Positions 15,744-22,316 of a DNA stretch of 24,229 nt are shown here, piece by piece. Source of the stretch: JAGOLU01 sp037138475 (GTDB taxonomy: Bacteria; Patescibacteriota; Microgenomatia; UBA1406; GWC2-37-13); assembly GCA_037138475.1 (NCBI GenBank), contig JBAXII010000018.1, forward strand, positions 1 to 24,229, read 5' to 3'. The notes beneath the pieces are model-generated. The model was not told the origin of the DNA, searched no databases, and saw nothing but the letters and a program-made list of their open reading frames with translations. The translations under genes and the position numbers were made by a program. Every line of letters starts with the position of its first letter. The first letter of the stretch is position 1.

Positions 15744-17212
15744 TTTTTACTTGCATTAAAATTACTAATTAAACAGACTGCTGCTGAAGGCTCCATCCAC
15801 ACTCGTCCGTCTTTTTTGAGGAGTTCTTCAAAGGATGCGGGTCCCCAGCTCCCCTTTTCATAGGACTCAGGTTCATAGGTGGGTGATGCAAGATGACGCA
15901 AGAGTGGCTCCACGCATGCCCATGAGGACTCGATGCCATCTGCATGCGGAAAGAGAGTAGGGTCACCTGCTATGGCATCATGAAGGAGTTTGACATATGC
16001 CTCCACGAGATCCATCTGATACTCATTTTTGTAGCAAAACTGCATAGGAACCTCATCGAGGACAAAGTCTATGCCTGGTCGTTTTACTGCTAGATGCATG
16101 ATCACTCCCTCATTTGGACCTATGCGGAGGGTCAGTGCGGTCTGCCTATTTTTTTTGGCGGGCGATCCAAAAAGCGAGAGCTTGTTTGGCTTAAAAACCA
16201 CAGTGATCTCGGTGATCGATCGTGTGAGGTGTTTGCCAGCGCGGATATAGACAGGAACCCCTTCCCAGCGGTCATTGTGTACTTCTAGCTTGAACGCGAC
16301 TGCGGTCTCGGTCTTGCTCGTGGGCGCAATATCATGCTCTGCGCGGTAGCCAAGGTATTGGCCAAACTTTGCCCGTTCTGGCATCTCCTCGGGTGTGAGA
16401 GGTACGATGCTCGCGAGCAGTGTCTTGCGTACTGCCCTGATGTCCTTTTCACTCAGTGATGTGGGCTGCTCCATCATCGTCATCGCGATCATCTGGAGCA
16501 CATGGTTTTGTATCACATCTCTGATCGTACCCGTCGCATCATAGAACTTTTCCCGTCCGGTGATACCCAGGTCCTCTACCGCATTCACTTGTATATGATC
16601 TATCGACTCCCTATTCCACACATGTTCGAACATGCTATTTGCAAAACGAAACGCCAGGAGATTTTGCACTGTCTCTTTGGCGAGGAAGTGATCGATGCGA
16701 TAGATTTGATTTTCAGTAAAAATCTTTAGCAGATGTGCATTGAGCATCTTTGCAGATTCGTAGTCTGTCCCAAAGGGCTTCTCAAGCATAAACTTCACCC
16801 ATCCTCCCGGTCTACTGTTGAGCTGACTGTTTCCCACATGTCGTATGATATCGTCATACAGAGATGGGAATGAGGCGACATACCAAAGGAGGTTGCCCAT
16901 ACGCTGATGGTCATCCAAATGTTTTTTTATATCTATAAAGGTTTGCTCGTCAGTCACATCTCCTGACACGTAGTCGAGGTGTGATGAGAATCCCTCCCAG
17001 ATAGATTCGTCGCGAGGTGTTACCACTCCCTTCACAAACAGTTGGAAGGACTCTTTTGTGTGCGTGCTTCGCGCGTTGCCAAGGAGTAGAAAATCATCAG
17101 GAAGCAGACCCTTTTCATAGAGCATGTAGGACGCTTTTAATATCTTTTTCTTTGCGAGGTCACCGGTGGCACCTACCAGGACGATCGTGAGTGGCTCTGT
17201 CACTTTTTGCAT
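15740..17212 (-). CDS. zwf: Glucose-6-phosphate 1-dehydrogenase
   Basis: With ATG 17212 the product has 490 residues, the family norm. GATGDLAKKK (residues about 15-24) is the NADP-binding loop; RIDHFLAKETVQNLL carries the active-site His and Lys (usual RIDHYLGKE); GREKFYDATGTIRDVIQNHVLQ and RAGKHL follow as in other G6PDHs. It makes 6-phosphogluconolactone and NADPH, step one of the oxidative pentose phosphate pathway. The upstream in-frame ATG at 17236 would add 8 residues but lies within the promoter spacer, so 17212, 6 nt after the -10, is chosen. gnd follows with a 4-nt overlap. Confidence 0.95.
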   Translation of the reverse strand: MQKVTEPLTIVLVGATGDLAKKKILKASYMLYEKGLLPDDFLLLGNARSTHTKESFQLFVKGVVTPRDESIWEGFSSHLDYVSGDVTDEQTFIDIKKHLDDHQRMGNLLWYVASFPSLYDDIIRHVGNSQLNSRPGGWVKFMLEKPFGTDYESAKMLNAHLLKIFTENQIYRIDHFLAKETVQNLLAFRFANSMFEHVWNRESIDHIQVNAVEDLGITGREKFYDATGTIRDVIQNHVLQMIAMTMMEQPTSLSEKDIRAVRKTLLASIVPLTPEEMPERAKFGQYLGYRAEHDIAPTSKTETAVAFKLEVHNDRWEGVPVYIRAGKHLTRSITEITVVFKPNKLSLFGSPAKKNRQTALTLRIGPNEGVIMHLAVKRPGIDFVLDEVPMQFCYKNEYQMDLVEAYVKLLHDAIAGDPTLFPHADGIESSWACVEPLLRHLASPTYEPESYEKGSWGPASFEELLKKDGRVWMEPSAAVCLISNFNASKK

Positions 17213-17218
17213 GGGGGG

Positions 17219-17247
17219 ATTATGACGTGCGATCATCCCGCATGCAA
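17219..17247 (-). promoter_or_regulatory. Promoter of zwf-gnd
   Basis: On the minus strand TTGCAT (17247-17242), a 17-nt spacer and CATAAT (17224-17219) are followed by six C and then ATG 17212. Transcription would begin at the A of the start codon: a leaderless zwf message. Confidence 0.6.
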
Positions 17248-17279
17248 GCGATAGTTATGTGGGCATATCTGTGATGTAG

Positions 17280-17285
17280 TACACT
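17280..17285 (+). promoter_or_regulatory. -10 box of UPF0314 gene
   Basis: TACACT lies 7 nt before GTG 17293. The -35 is weak (ttatgt at a wide spacing). The region between the divergent zwf and this gene is only 80 nt, so both promoters are side by side. Confidence 0.35.
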
Positions 17286-17292
17286 TGGTATT

Positions 17293-17877
17293 GTGAAAAA
17301 AGCACATGTGCACGTACCTGACTCTCCGTACATCAAGCCTATCATCGCGCTTCTGTTGATAGCTGCAGGATGGATACTCCACAGTATGGGCAGACTCTGG
17401 ATCGCAGCAAGTGGAAAAATATATCCTTTGATACTCGATGCCTGGAGTCCAGAAAACTCTCAACATATCACAGATCCCTACTCCACCTCGCATTTCCTCC
17501 ATGGAATCGTATTTTTCTGGCTTTTTTTTAGGCTTCGCCATCGTCTCTCCGCCGGCGCGCGCCTCATCATGGGACTCGTGATCGAGATAGGGTGGGAGAT
17601 ACTCGAAAACTCACCACTGATCATCGAGCGGTATCGGAGCGCCACCGCATCGCTGGGATACACAGGAGACACGGTGCTCAATAGCATCTCAGATATTGTC
17701 TTTTGCATCATCGGATTCTACGTGGCGCGGCGCATCGGATGGCGCGCATCGGTAGGGCTATTTGTCTTCATCGAGGTGCTTATGGCTCTCGCGTATCGGG
17801 ACAATCTGACTTTGAATATCATCATGCTGATCGCTCCGTCTGACGCCATTCGCATTTGGCAGATGGGTGCACAGTGA
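17293..17877 (+). CDS. UPF0314/DUF2585 family membrane protein
   Basis: The 194-residue product starts with GTG. It has about five hydrophobic helices, the first at residues 15-33. The family signature is clear: DPYSTSHFLHGIVFFW, IEIGWEILENSPLIIERYR, GYTGDTVLNSISDIV and YRDNLTLNIIMLI. These charged motifs (Glu/Asn/Arg in and beside membrane helices) are almost invariant in UPF0314, which is best known from Alphaproteobacteria; its function is not known. The conserved acidic and His residues in the membrane suggest an enzyme-like role, which is inference. It is divergent from zwf and has no partner downstream on the same strand. Confidence 0.88.
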   Translation: MKKAHVHVPDSPYIKPIIALLLIAAGWILHSMGRLWIAASGKIYPLILDAWSPENSQHITDPYSTSHFLHGIVFFWLFFRLRHRLSAGARLIMGLVIEIGWEILENSPLIIERYRSATASLGYTGDTVLNSISDIVFCIIGFYVARRIGWRASVGLFVFIEVLMALAYRDNLTLNIIMLIAPSDAIRIWQMGAQ

Positions 17878-17961
17878 GCGTTGGTTATAGTTCGTCAAGC
17901 TCACTATGGTAATAGTCAATGATATCGGTGACGGAATTGGTGTTTATTTAGTATCCCGTAA

Positions 17962-18073
17962 GTCATCTTGAGCGAAGCGAAGCGGAGTCGACCGCGCCTG
18001 CCTCGCTCTTGCGAGCGCAAGGCGGGCAGGAAGATCCCTGATATATGAGATTCTTCGTTCCACTCAGAATGAC
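17962..18073. repeat. Nested inverted-repeat element (gtcat...atgac)
   Basis: The ends gtcatcttgagcgaagcgaa (17962-17981) and the reverse complement of 18054-18073 agree at 15 of 20 positions. Inside, cctgcc...ggcagg and cgct...agcg form an inner stem (17997-18030). It lies between convergent genes, and ends of the type 'gtcattctgag.g.a.cgaa' are known as dispersed repeats in many environmental bacterial genomes. It is probably a non-autonomous REP/MITE-like element. Confidence 0.75.
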
Positions 18074-18121
18074 CATGTATAAATCGTTATCAAATCTGGT
18101 GACTATTACAGCCATACAAAA

Positions 18122-18304
18122 CTATACTTCGGCGCCCATTTGCTGACCTACTCGATAGCCCACTACGATACCCACAAGGCTGCCGATGGTACCTGTAATT
18201 AGGGAGGTATAAGAAAAAGCATCAATGCCAAATAAGACCGGCGCATAGCTCCCAATGAGTGATCCTATGGTGAGTCCGATGCCGACAAAGGTACGTAGTT
18301 TCAT
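18122..18304 (-). CDS. Small two-helix membrane protein
   Basis: The 60-residue product has two hydrophobic helices (about 6-28 and 33-53) rich in small residues spaced as in glycine zippers (GIGLTIGSLIG, GTIGSLVGIVVGYRVG). It starts 15 nt after the stop of the preceding minus-strand gene and is probably co-transcribed with it. Neither Shine-Dalgarno sequence nor known domain was recognised. The clean alternation of helix and turn and the operon position support a real gene; function unknown. Confidence 0.6.
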   Translation of the reverse strand: MKLRTFVGIGLTIGSLIGSYAPVLFGIDAFSYTSLITGTIGSLVGIVVGYRVGQQMGAEV

Positions 18305-18319
18305 GCTATATGTCAGACA

Positions 18320-18976
18320 TCATTGTACACTCGTTTCCAGCGGCACGAGCTGATTGCGTGCTGCCTTGACGACTCGGTTTTCTTTGGTATTAAACACCAC
18401 TACGATGCCAGCATCATTAAAAATCATTACAAGGTCTCCGTTTGAAGCACCTGTATACAAGGTATTATTTTTATACTGATCAATATTTGATATGACCGAT
18501 ACCTGAGGTACTTCAGTCGACTCTTTGGGGATGATACCCTGGGCCTTTATCACTTCTGCATATTTTGACACCGCAAGTTTTTGATCTTGCTCCATTTTCT
18601 GTGTAGGAGTTTCTCCTTGGTAGATAATGGACTCAGTTTTGGGTCTATAGATCACCATCTTTGAACTAAATGCGAGCGCGAGGTCGCCAGTTTTTGCGTC
18701 TTTATATACTGATTGATTGTATGAATTTTGCTTTTTGAGTTGCTCGATATCTTCGAACTCTTTTGTTTTCCCTAGCTCGACCATGCTTTGAAACGATTCA
18801 AGCTCGACCTCTGCACCCTTTGCGACACGTTGGACCAGCCATCTTTTCGTCAGACCTTCGTACACAGTCGCAGGATTTGCGAGAACCGCTACGAGATATA
18901 GGAGTAGGATGCAAATGGCTGATAGGAGAAATGTGTGTAGACTGATGGATGGGCGAGGCAAAGAAATGAGTTTCAT
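18320..18976 (-). CDS. Membrane-anchored protein with duplicated motif
   Basis: The 218-residue product has one N-terminal transmembrane helix (12-33) and an extracellular, partly helical stalk (about 45-85). Two similar segments follow: 86-120 (YKDAKTGDLALAFSSKMVIY) and 168-205 (YTGASNGDLVMIFNDAGIVV), each with a tyrosine-containing lead, the GDL core, a hydrophobic strand and a basic turn (RPKTESII, NTKENRVV). They are joined by a helix of about 45 residues. This looks like an internal duplication of a small beta unit. No family was recognised and no catalytic motif is seen. It heads a two-gene operon with the small membrane protein, divergent from recX. Confidence 0.75.
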   Translation of the reverse strand: MKLISLPRPSISLHTFLLSAICILLLYLVAVLANPATVYEGLTKRWLVQRVAKGAEVELESFQSMVELGKTKEFEDIEQLKKQNSYNQSVYKDAKTGDLALAFSSKMVIYRPKTESIIYQGETPTQKMEQDQKLAVSKYAEVIKAQGIIPKESTEVPQVSVISNIDQYKNNTLYTGASNGDLVMIFNDAGIVVVFNTKENRVVKAARNQLVPLETSVQ

Positions 18977-19022
18977 AGAGGAAAATATTAGTATTAGGTG
19001 GTATCGTAGTATACTTGTGCGA

Positions 19023-19037
19023 TCACTGCAAGTGATT
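19023..19037. promoter_or_regulatory. Small dyad upstream of recX
   Basis: atcact-gca-agtgat is a perfect 6-bp dyad, 7 nt downstream of a TATACT box (19011-19016). It could be an operator for the recX transcript or a leader hairpin. Weakly supported. Confidence 0.25.
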
Positions 19038-19083
19038 CATACCTGGTACGTAGATAGTATGTACATTTGCTACCTCATCCTCT

Positions 19084-19599
19084 ATGTCACCGCCATCCGA
19101 AAACACAAAATCATTGATACAGTACGCACTCCGCATCCTCGGGAGAAGGTCATATAGCACCGATATGATGAAGCGCAAGATCCAAACGAGGATCAAGCTC
19201 AAAAATCGCGTATCTGGTACCCAGCGTGACTCAGAGACTGACTCATTGCAGGCACTCGAGACACAGGGGGTGATGGACTATCTGACCACACATGCGCTAC
19301 TCGATGATGATACGTTTGCCAAAAATTTTATAGACACGATGCGCCAGCGTCAAAAGAGCGACAGATGGATCTCTCAAAAGCTGATGCAAAAGGGACTCAC
19401 GCGCGATACCATCTCTACCCTTCTCACCCCGACCAATGCGCTCCCGCTCATCGCACATCATATCCAGCACAAGCTGTCCTTTCATCCTGATACGCTGCTT
19501 GATAAAAAGTCCAAAGACAAACTGATCAGATGGCTCCTCGGGAAGGGTTTTAGCTATGGAGATATTGTGAAAGCGATCGGACAGCTCCAAAGCGTTTAG
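19084..19599 (+). CDS. recX: RecX family regulatory protein
   Basis: The 171-residue product shows the three-helix repeats of RecX: SLIQYALRILGRRSYSTDMMKRKI, then GVMDYLTTHALLDDDTFAKNFIDT (the GLLDD.xFA motif), RQKSDRWISQKLMQKGLTRDTIS and a C-terminal repeat KLIRWLLGKGFSYGDIVKAI. RecX binds RecA filaments and limits their activity. Here recA is not adjacent. The ATG at 19084 puts the first repeat close to the N-terminus as usual. The protein is somewhat divergent, with an insertion of about 20 residues rich in Ser/Thr/Gln after the first repeat. Confidence 0.82.
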   Translation: MSPPSENTKSLIQYALRILGRRSYSTDMMKRKIQTRIKLKNRVSGTQRDSETDSLQALETQGVMDYLTTHALLDDDTFAKNFIDTMRQRQKSDRWISQKLMQKGLTRDTISTLLTPTNALPLIAHHIQHKLSFHPDTLLDKKSKDKLIRWLLGKGFSYGDIVKAIGQLQSV

Positions 19600-19620
19600 G
19601 CACACGGGGGAGGGTGTAGA

Positions 19621-19648
19621 AAATCTGCAATCTGCAATTTACAATTTG
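19621..19648. repeat. Degenerate heptamer repeat (aatctgc/aatttac)
   Basis: Four 7-nt units in a row: aatctgc, aatctgc, aatttac, aatttgc. Same unit length as the acaagct array at 3945-3972 but a different sequence; both are intergenic. Confidence 0.7.
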
Positions 19649-19679
19649 CAAATAATCCAAGTTTAAATCTAAATTTAAT

Positions 19680-19796
19680 TTACTTCATTTGTGAATTGCT
19701 CGGCGTTGCGAGGTGAAACACATTGCGTATTGTCTCATTGGTGGGACCACGAGCAGACATTTTTTCCATAAAAAAAACTACCCTTCCACTTTGCAT
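19680..19796 (-). CDS. Possible small protein, 38 residues
   Basis: ATG 19796 is preceded by ctggaga about 10 nt upstream and opens a frame MQSGRVVFF...MEKMSARGPTNETIRNVFHLATP to a TAA at 19680. It lies directly downstream of the second RRM gene and contains a run of eight T. Composition is protein-like, but there is no known family, so this is a candidate only. Confidence 0.2.
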   Translation of the reverse strand: MQSGRVVFFMEKMSARGPTNETIRNVFHLATPSNSQMK

Positions 19797-19815
19797 TACT
19801 ACAAAATCTCCAGGT
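19791..19815. repeat. Shared motif TTGCAT-N5-CAAAATCTCCAGGT, copy A
   Basis: Found 3' of the minus-strand RRM gene stop. An almost identical arrangement, with a 4-nt gap, occurs at 23041-23064, also directly 3' of a minus-strand gene. Confidence 0.5.
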
Positions 19816-19830
19816 AGCCTTTGTGATTGA

Positions 19831-20190
19831 TTAATAGCGACTTCCGCCACCACCTCCACCACCACGATATCCTCCGCCTCCGCCGGCGCCACCACGATAT
19901 CCTCCACCACCTCCGCCTCCGCGGAAGTCGTTACGAGGTTCTTTTGGTTTTGCAACGTTGACAACGATAGCGCGACCGTCCATCTCTGCATTATTTTTAG
20001 CATTGACAGCTGCTGTTGCTGACTCTTCAGTAGCAAAAGTGACGAATCCAAATCCCTTTGAACGGCCGGTTTCACGGTCGGTGATCAGGATGGCTTCGAC
20101 GATCTCTCCAAATTCTGCAAACATCTCTCTCAGTGAGTCACTGGTGACTGACCAAGGTAGATTGCCTACGAACAATTTTTTGTTATCCAT
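19831..20190 (-). CDS. Glycine-rich RRM RNA-binding protein, second copy
   Basis: The 119-residue product has one RRM with RNP2 LFVGNL (6-11) and RNP1 KGFGFVTF (45-52), then a tail of Gly, Tyr and Arg (RGGGGGGGYRGGAGGGGGYRG). It is the canonical short Rbp form; RNA chaperone activity, often cold-induced, is known for the family. It differs from the copy at 10155 in having a perfect Shine-Dalgarno sequence, a purer glycine tail and no histidines. Its leader of about 100 nt shares a short motif with the leader of the first copy. The divergent neighbour is the response regulator gene. Confidence 0.95.
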   Translation of the reverse strand: MDNKKLFVGNLPWSVTSDSLREMFAEFGEIVEAILITDRETGRSKGFGFVTFATEESATAAVNAKNNAEMDGRAIVVNVAKPKEPRNDFRGGGGGGGYRGGAGGGGGYRGGGGGGGSRY

Positions 20191-20200
20191 TATGTATTAG

Positions 20201-20210
20201 CACCTCCTCT
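20201..20210 (-). promoter_or_regulatory. Strong Shine-Dalgarno of second RRM gene
   Basis: agaggaggtg on the minus strand, 10 nt before ATG 20190, matches the 16S anti-SD almost completely. Most other genes here lack any Shine-Dalgarno sequence. Confidence 0.8.
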
Positions 20211-20298
20211 CTAGTCTGGTGATCAAGAAGCACAGGGACTGTAGTTTCGATAAAATGAAGCATATAGTACTGAGGACTCTTGTCTAGATCTGGTACGT

Positions 20299-20307
20299 AG
20301 TATATCA
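20299..20307 (-). promoter_or_regulatory. Extended -10 promoter of second RRM gene
   Basis: TGATATACT (20307-20299 on the minus strand) is an extended -10 element; no good -35 is found at 16-18 nt. Start near 20292 gives a leader of about 100 nt. Confidence 0.5.
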
Positions 20308-20348
20308 TATTTTTGGAATGCAAGGGGTAAATATCGACATGAATTCTG

Positions 20349-20381
20349 CGAGGTGACCTGCTGGAAGAGCATGTCACCTCG
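20349..20381. promoter_or_regulatory. 14-bp dyad between divergent RRM and two-component genes
   Basis: The arms 20349-20362 and 20368-20381 (cgaggtgac outer 9 bp perfect) pair at 13 of 14 positions around a ggaag loop. No T-tract follows on either strand, so it is not an intrinsic terminator. It lies about 55-90 nt upstream of the RRM transcript start, a position typical of activator sites. A regulator site or a transcript-end structure are both possible. Confidence 0.5.
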
Positions 20382-20519
20382 ATTGCCAGATGTTCGAAAA
20401 ATAGGCATATACTCTGGCTCCCTCGTCCGCCTCGACCACTGCAACATTAGAGATGTGTGGCGCGAATAGGATACGTCATGCGTCCAGTGACTCTTCAGGT
20501 AAATTTCAGGAGGCGAGTG

Positions 20520-20525
20520 TACAAT
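20520..20525 (+). promoter_or_regulatory. -10 box of response regulator gene
   Basis: TACAAT ends 8 nt before ATG 20534, compatible with a leaderless message. The alternative is that aggagg (20509-20514), about 19 nt from the ATG, acts as a distant Shine-Dalgarno on a longer transcript. Confidence 0.35.
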
Positions 20526-20533
20526 GGCCTATT

Positions 20534-21208
20534 ATGAAGCTCCTCCTCGTTGAAGATGACGTACGCATCGCGCGTGCTCTCAAAAAAGGACTCGAAGATG
20601 AGAGATGGGTAGTTGACCACGCAGCCGATGGAGAGACTGGGCGAGACTTTGCTACCATAGGACAATACGACGTGATCATCCTCGACTACCTACTCCCCAT
20701 CTATGATGGATTACAAGTCTGCAGCGAGCTGCGCAAGCTAAAGATCTACACTCCTGTCCTCATGCTGACCGCAAGAAGCCAAAAGGCCGACATCATCGCA
20801 TGTCTGGATGCAGGTGCAGATGACTATCTCACTAAGCCATTCTCTTTTGAGGAGTTACTTGCTCGGATACGCGCCCTAACACGTAGACCTATCCAGCAGG
20901 TTGCACGGGTACTCCAAGTAGGAGATCTCATGCTGGACCCCCAAAGCTACATGGTGACCCGTGGTGATGTGCCTATTCATCTGACCCAAAAGGAGTATGT
21001 ACTGCTCGAGTATTTGATGAGACACGCTGGCGTAGCAGTAAAAAAAGACCAGATCATCGAATCAGTCTGGGACTTCGATGCAGATATTCTTCCCAATACG
21101 ATAGAAGTATATGTGCGCAAATTACGCGAAAAAGTTGATATACCATTTGCACCAGCTCCTCCGCTTATCCATACCGTAAGGGGATTTGGGTACGTTATAA
21201 AAAGCTGA
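20534..21208 (+). CDS. OmpR/PhoB-type response regulator
   Basis: From ATG 20534 the product has 224 residues. The receiver domain has the acidic pair Asp8/Asp9, phosphoacceptor Asp51 (IILDYLLP), Thr79 and Lys101 (YLTKPF), all present. The winged-helix DNA-binding domain follows (about 128-224: LTQKEYVLLEYLM, then NTIEVYVRKLREKV and HTVRGFGYVI). The start is chosen because MKLLLVEDD begins the first receiver strand; a longer in-frame opening from 20453 has no homology. It is followed after 20 nt by its sensor kinase and should regulate the same or neighbouring genes, possibly the exported protein at 22317. Confidence 0.95.
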   Translation: MKLLLVEDDVRIARALKKGLEDERWVVDHAADGETGRDFATIGQYDVIILDYLLPIYDGLQVCSELRKLKIYTPVLMLTARSQKADIIACLDAGADDYLTKPFSFEELLARIRALTRRPIQQVARVLQVGDLMLDPQSYMVTRGDVPIHLTQKEYVLLEYLMRHAGVAVKKDQIIESVWDFDADILPNTIEVYVRKLREKVDIPFAPAPPLIHTVRGFGYVIKS

Positions 21209-21228
21209 GTGACACATCATACGCACCT

Positions 21229-22266
21229 ATGTTTACATCTGCACGTATCAGACTCACCGCATGGTATCTCGTCATGTTGATGACAGTTAGTGTGCTTTTT
21301 AGCGTGGTAGTTTTTCGATTGACGGTGATGGAGGTGGTGAGATTTGAGACGATGCAGCGCATACGCTCAGAAGAACGCTGGGAAAAACTCTACCGCCCTC
21401 TAGGACGAGGTGAACTCAAAAAACTCCCGGTGAGCATGGAGCTAATTGAGGAGACGAAGCATAGAATAGGTTTCTTTCTATTAGTGGTAAATTTTGGCAT
21501 TCTTTTCTGCGGAGGTGGTCTCTCGTATATTCTCGCAGGCAAGACCCTCGTACCCATTCTGCAAATGCTCGAATCACAAAAACAGTTTGTAGGCGACATA
21601 TCCCATGAGCTTAAAACTCCCTTAACTTCGCTCCGAATCTCCAATGAACTGGCACTGCGCCGACCAGATTTCACGGCGTTTGATACGCGTGCTCTTATCG
21701 GTGAAAACGTGCGTGAGATAGATGAATTGCACAATCTGATCGACACGCTTATGAACATGAACAAGCTCGAGTACGAGCAGGTGACAGATCCACTGCTTGA
21801 GTGTAGTAGTCTCAACGAGATAGTATCAAAAACAGTCCACGCACTTGATGTACAGGCACGCTCAAAGCCGCTCTCTATAGTCAGCAACATTCCTGTATGC
21901 ATGGTGAAGGGAGACGCTTTCTTGCTCACCAAGCTATGTACCATACTTTTGGACAATGCTATCAAGTATTCGCCTCCCTCCTCTACCATTACCCTAGGTG
22001 CACGATTGTACAAAAATAGTGCAACACTCAGTATCGCTGATCAAGGAAATGGTATTGACCCAAAAGATATGCCACATATTTTCACCCGATTCTATAAAGG
22101 GTCAGCAGGGCGGACGCGCTCAGAAGACTCAAGTAGCTTTGGATTAGGCTTAGCTATCGCTCAGAAGATAGCATCCCTCCACAACACACGGATAGCCGTA
22201 AAAAGTGAGCTTGGGAAGGGATCTACATTTTCTATCACGTTGCGACTTGCAAAACCTTCAGCTTGA
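21229..22266 (+). CDS. Membrane sensor histidine kinase
   Basis: The 345-residue kinase has two transmembrane helices (about 11-31 and 80-100) around an extracytoplasmic segment of only about 50 residues rich in Arg, Glu and Lys. The second helix leads through a short linker without a full HAMP domain to the HisKA box (GDISHELKTPLTSL, His126). The catalytic domain has N box LLDNAIKYS, G1 DQGNGID, F box FTRFYKG and G2 SSFGLGLAIA, so it is complete. Such a small sensing loop suggests membrane- or envelope-stress sensing rather than binding of a large ligand. No Shine-Dalgarno sequence is seen, so coupling to the regulator gene 20 nt upstream is likely. Confidence 0.95.
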   Translation: MFTSARIRLTAWYLVMLMTVSVLFSVVVFRLTVMEVVRFETMQRIRSEERWEKLYRPLGRGELKKLPVSMELIEETKHRIGFFLLVVNFGILFCGGGLSYILAGKTLVPILQMLESQKQFVGDISHELKTPLTSLRISNELALRRPDFTAFDTRALIGENVREIDELHNLIDTLMNMNKLEYEQVTDPLLECSSLNEIVSKTVHALDVQARSKPLSIVSNIPVCMVKGDAFLLTKLCTILLDNAIKYSPPSSTITLGARLYKNSATLSIADQGNGIDPKDMPHIFTRFYKGSAGRTRSEDSSSFGLGLAIAQKIASLHNTRIAVKSELGKGSTFSITLRLAKPSA

Positions 22267-22316
22267 TTTCAGGATGACTGACTACAATCTCACTGTTATA
22301 CATTTATTTTATTTCT

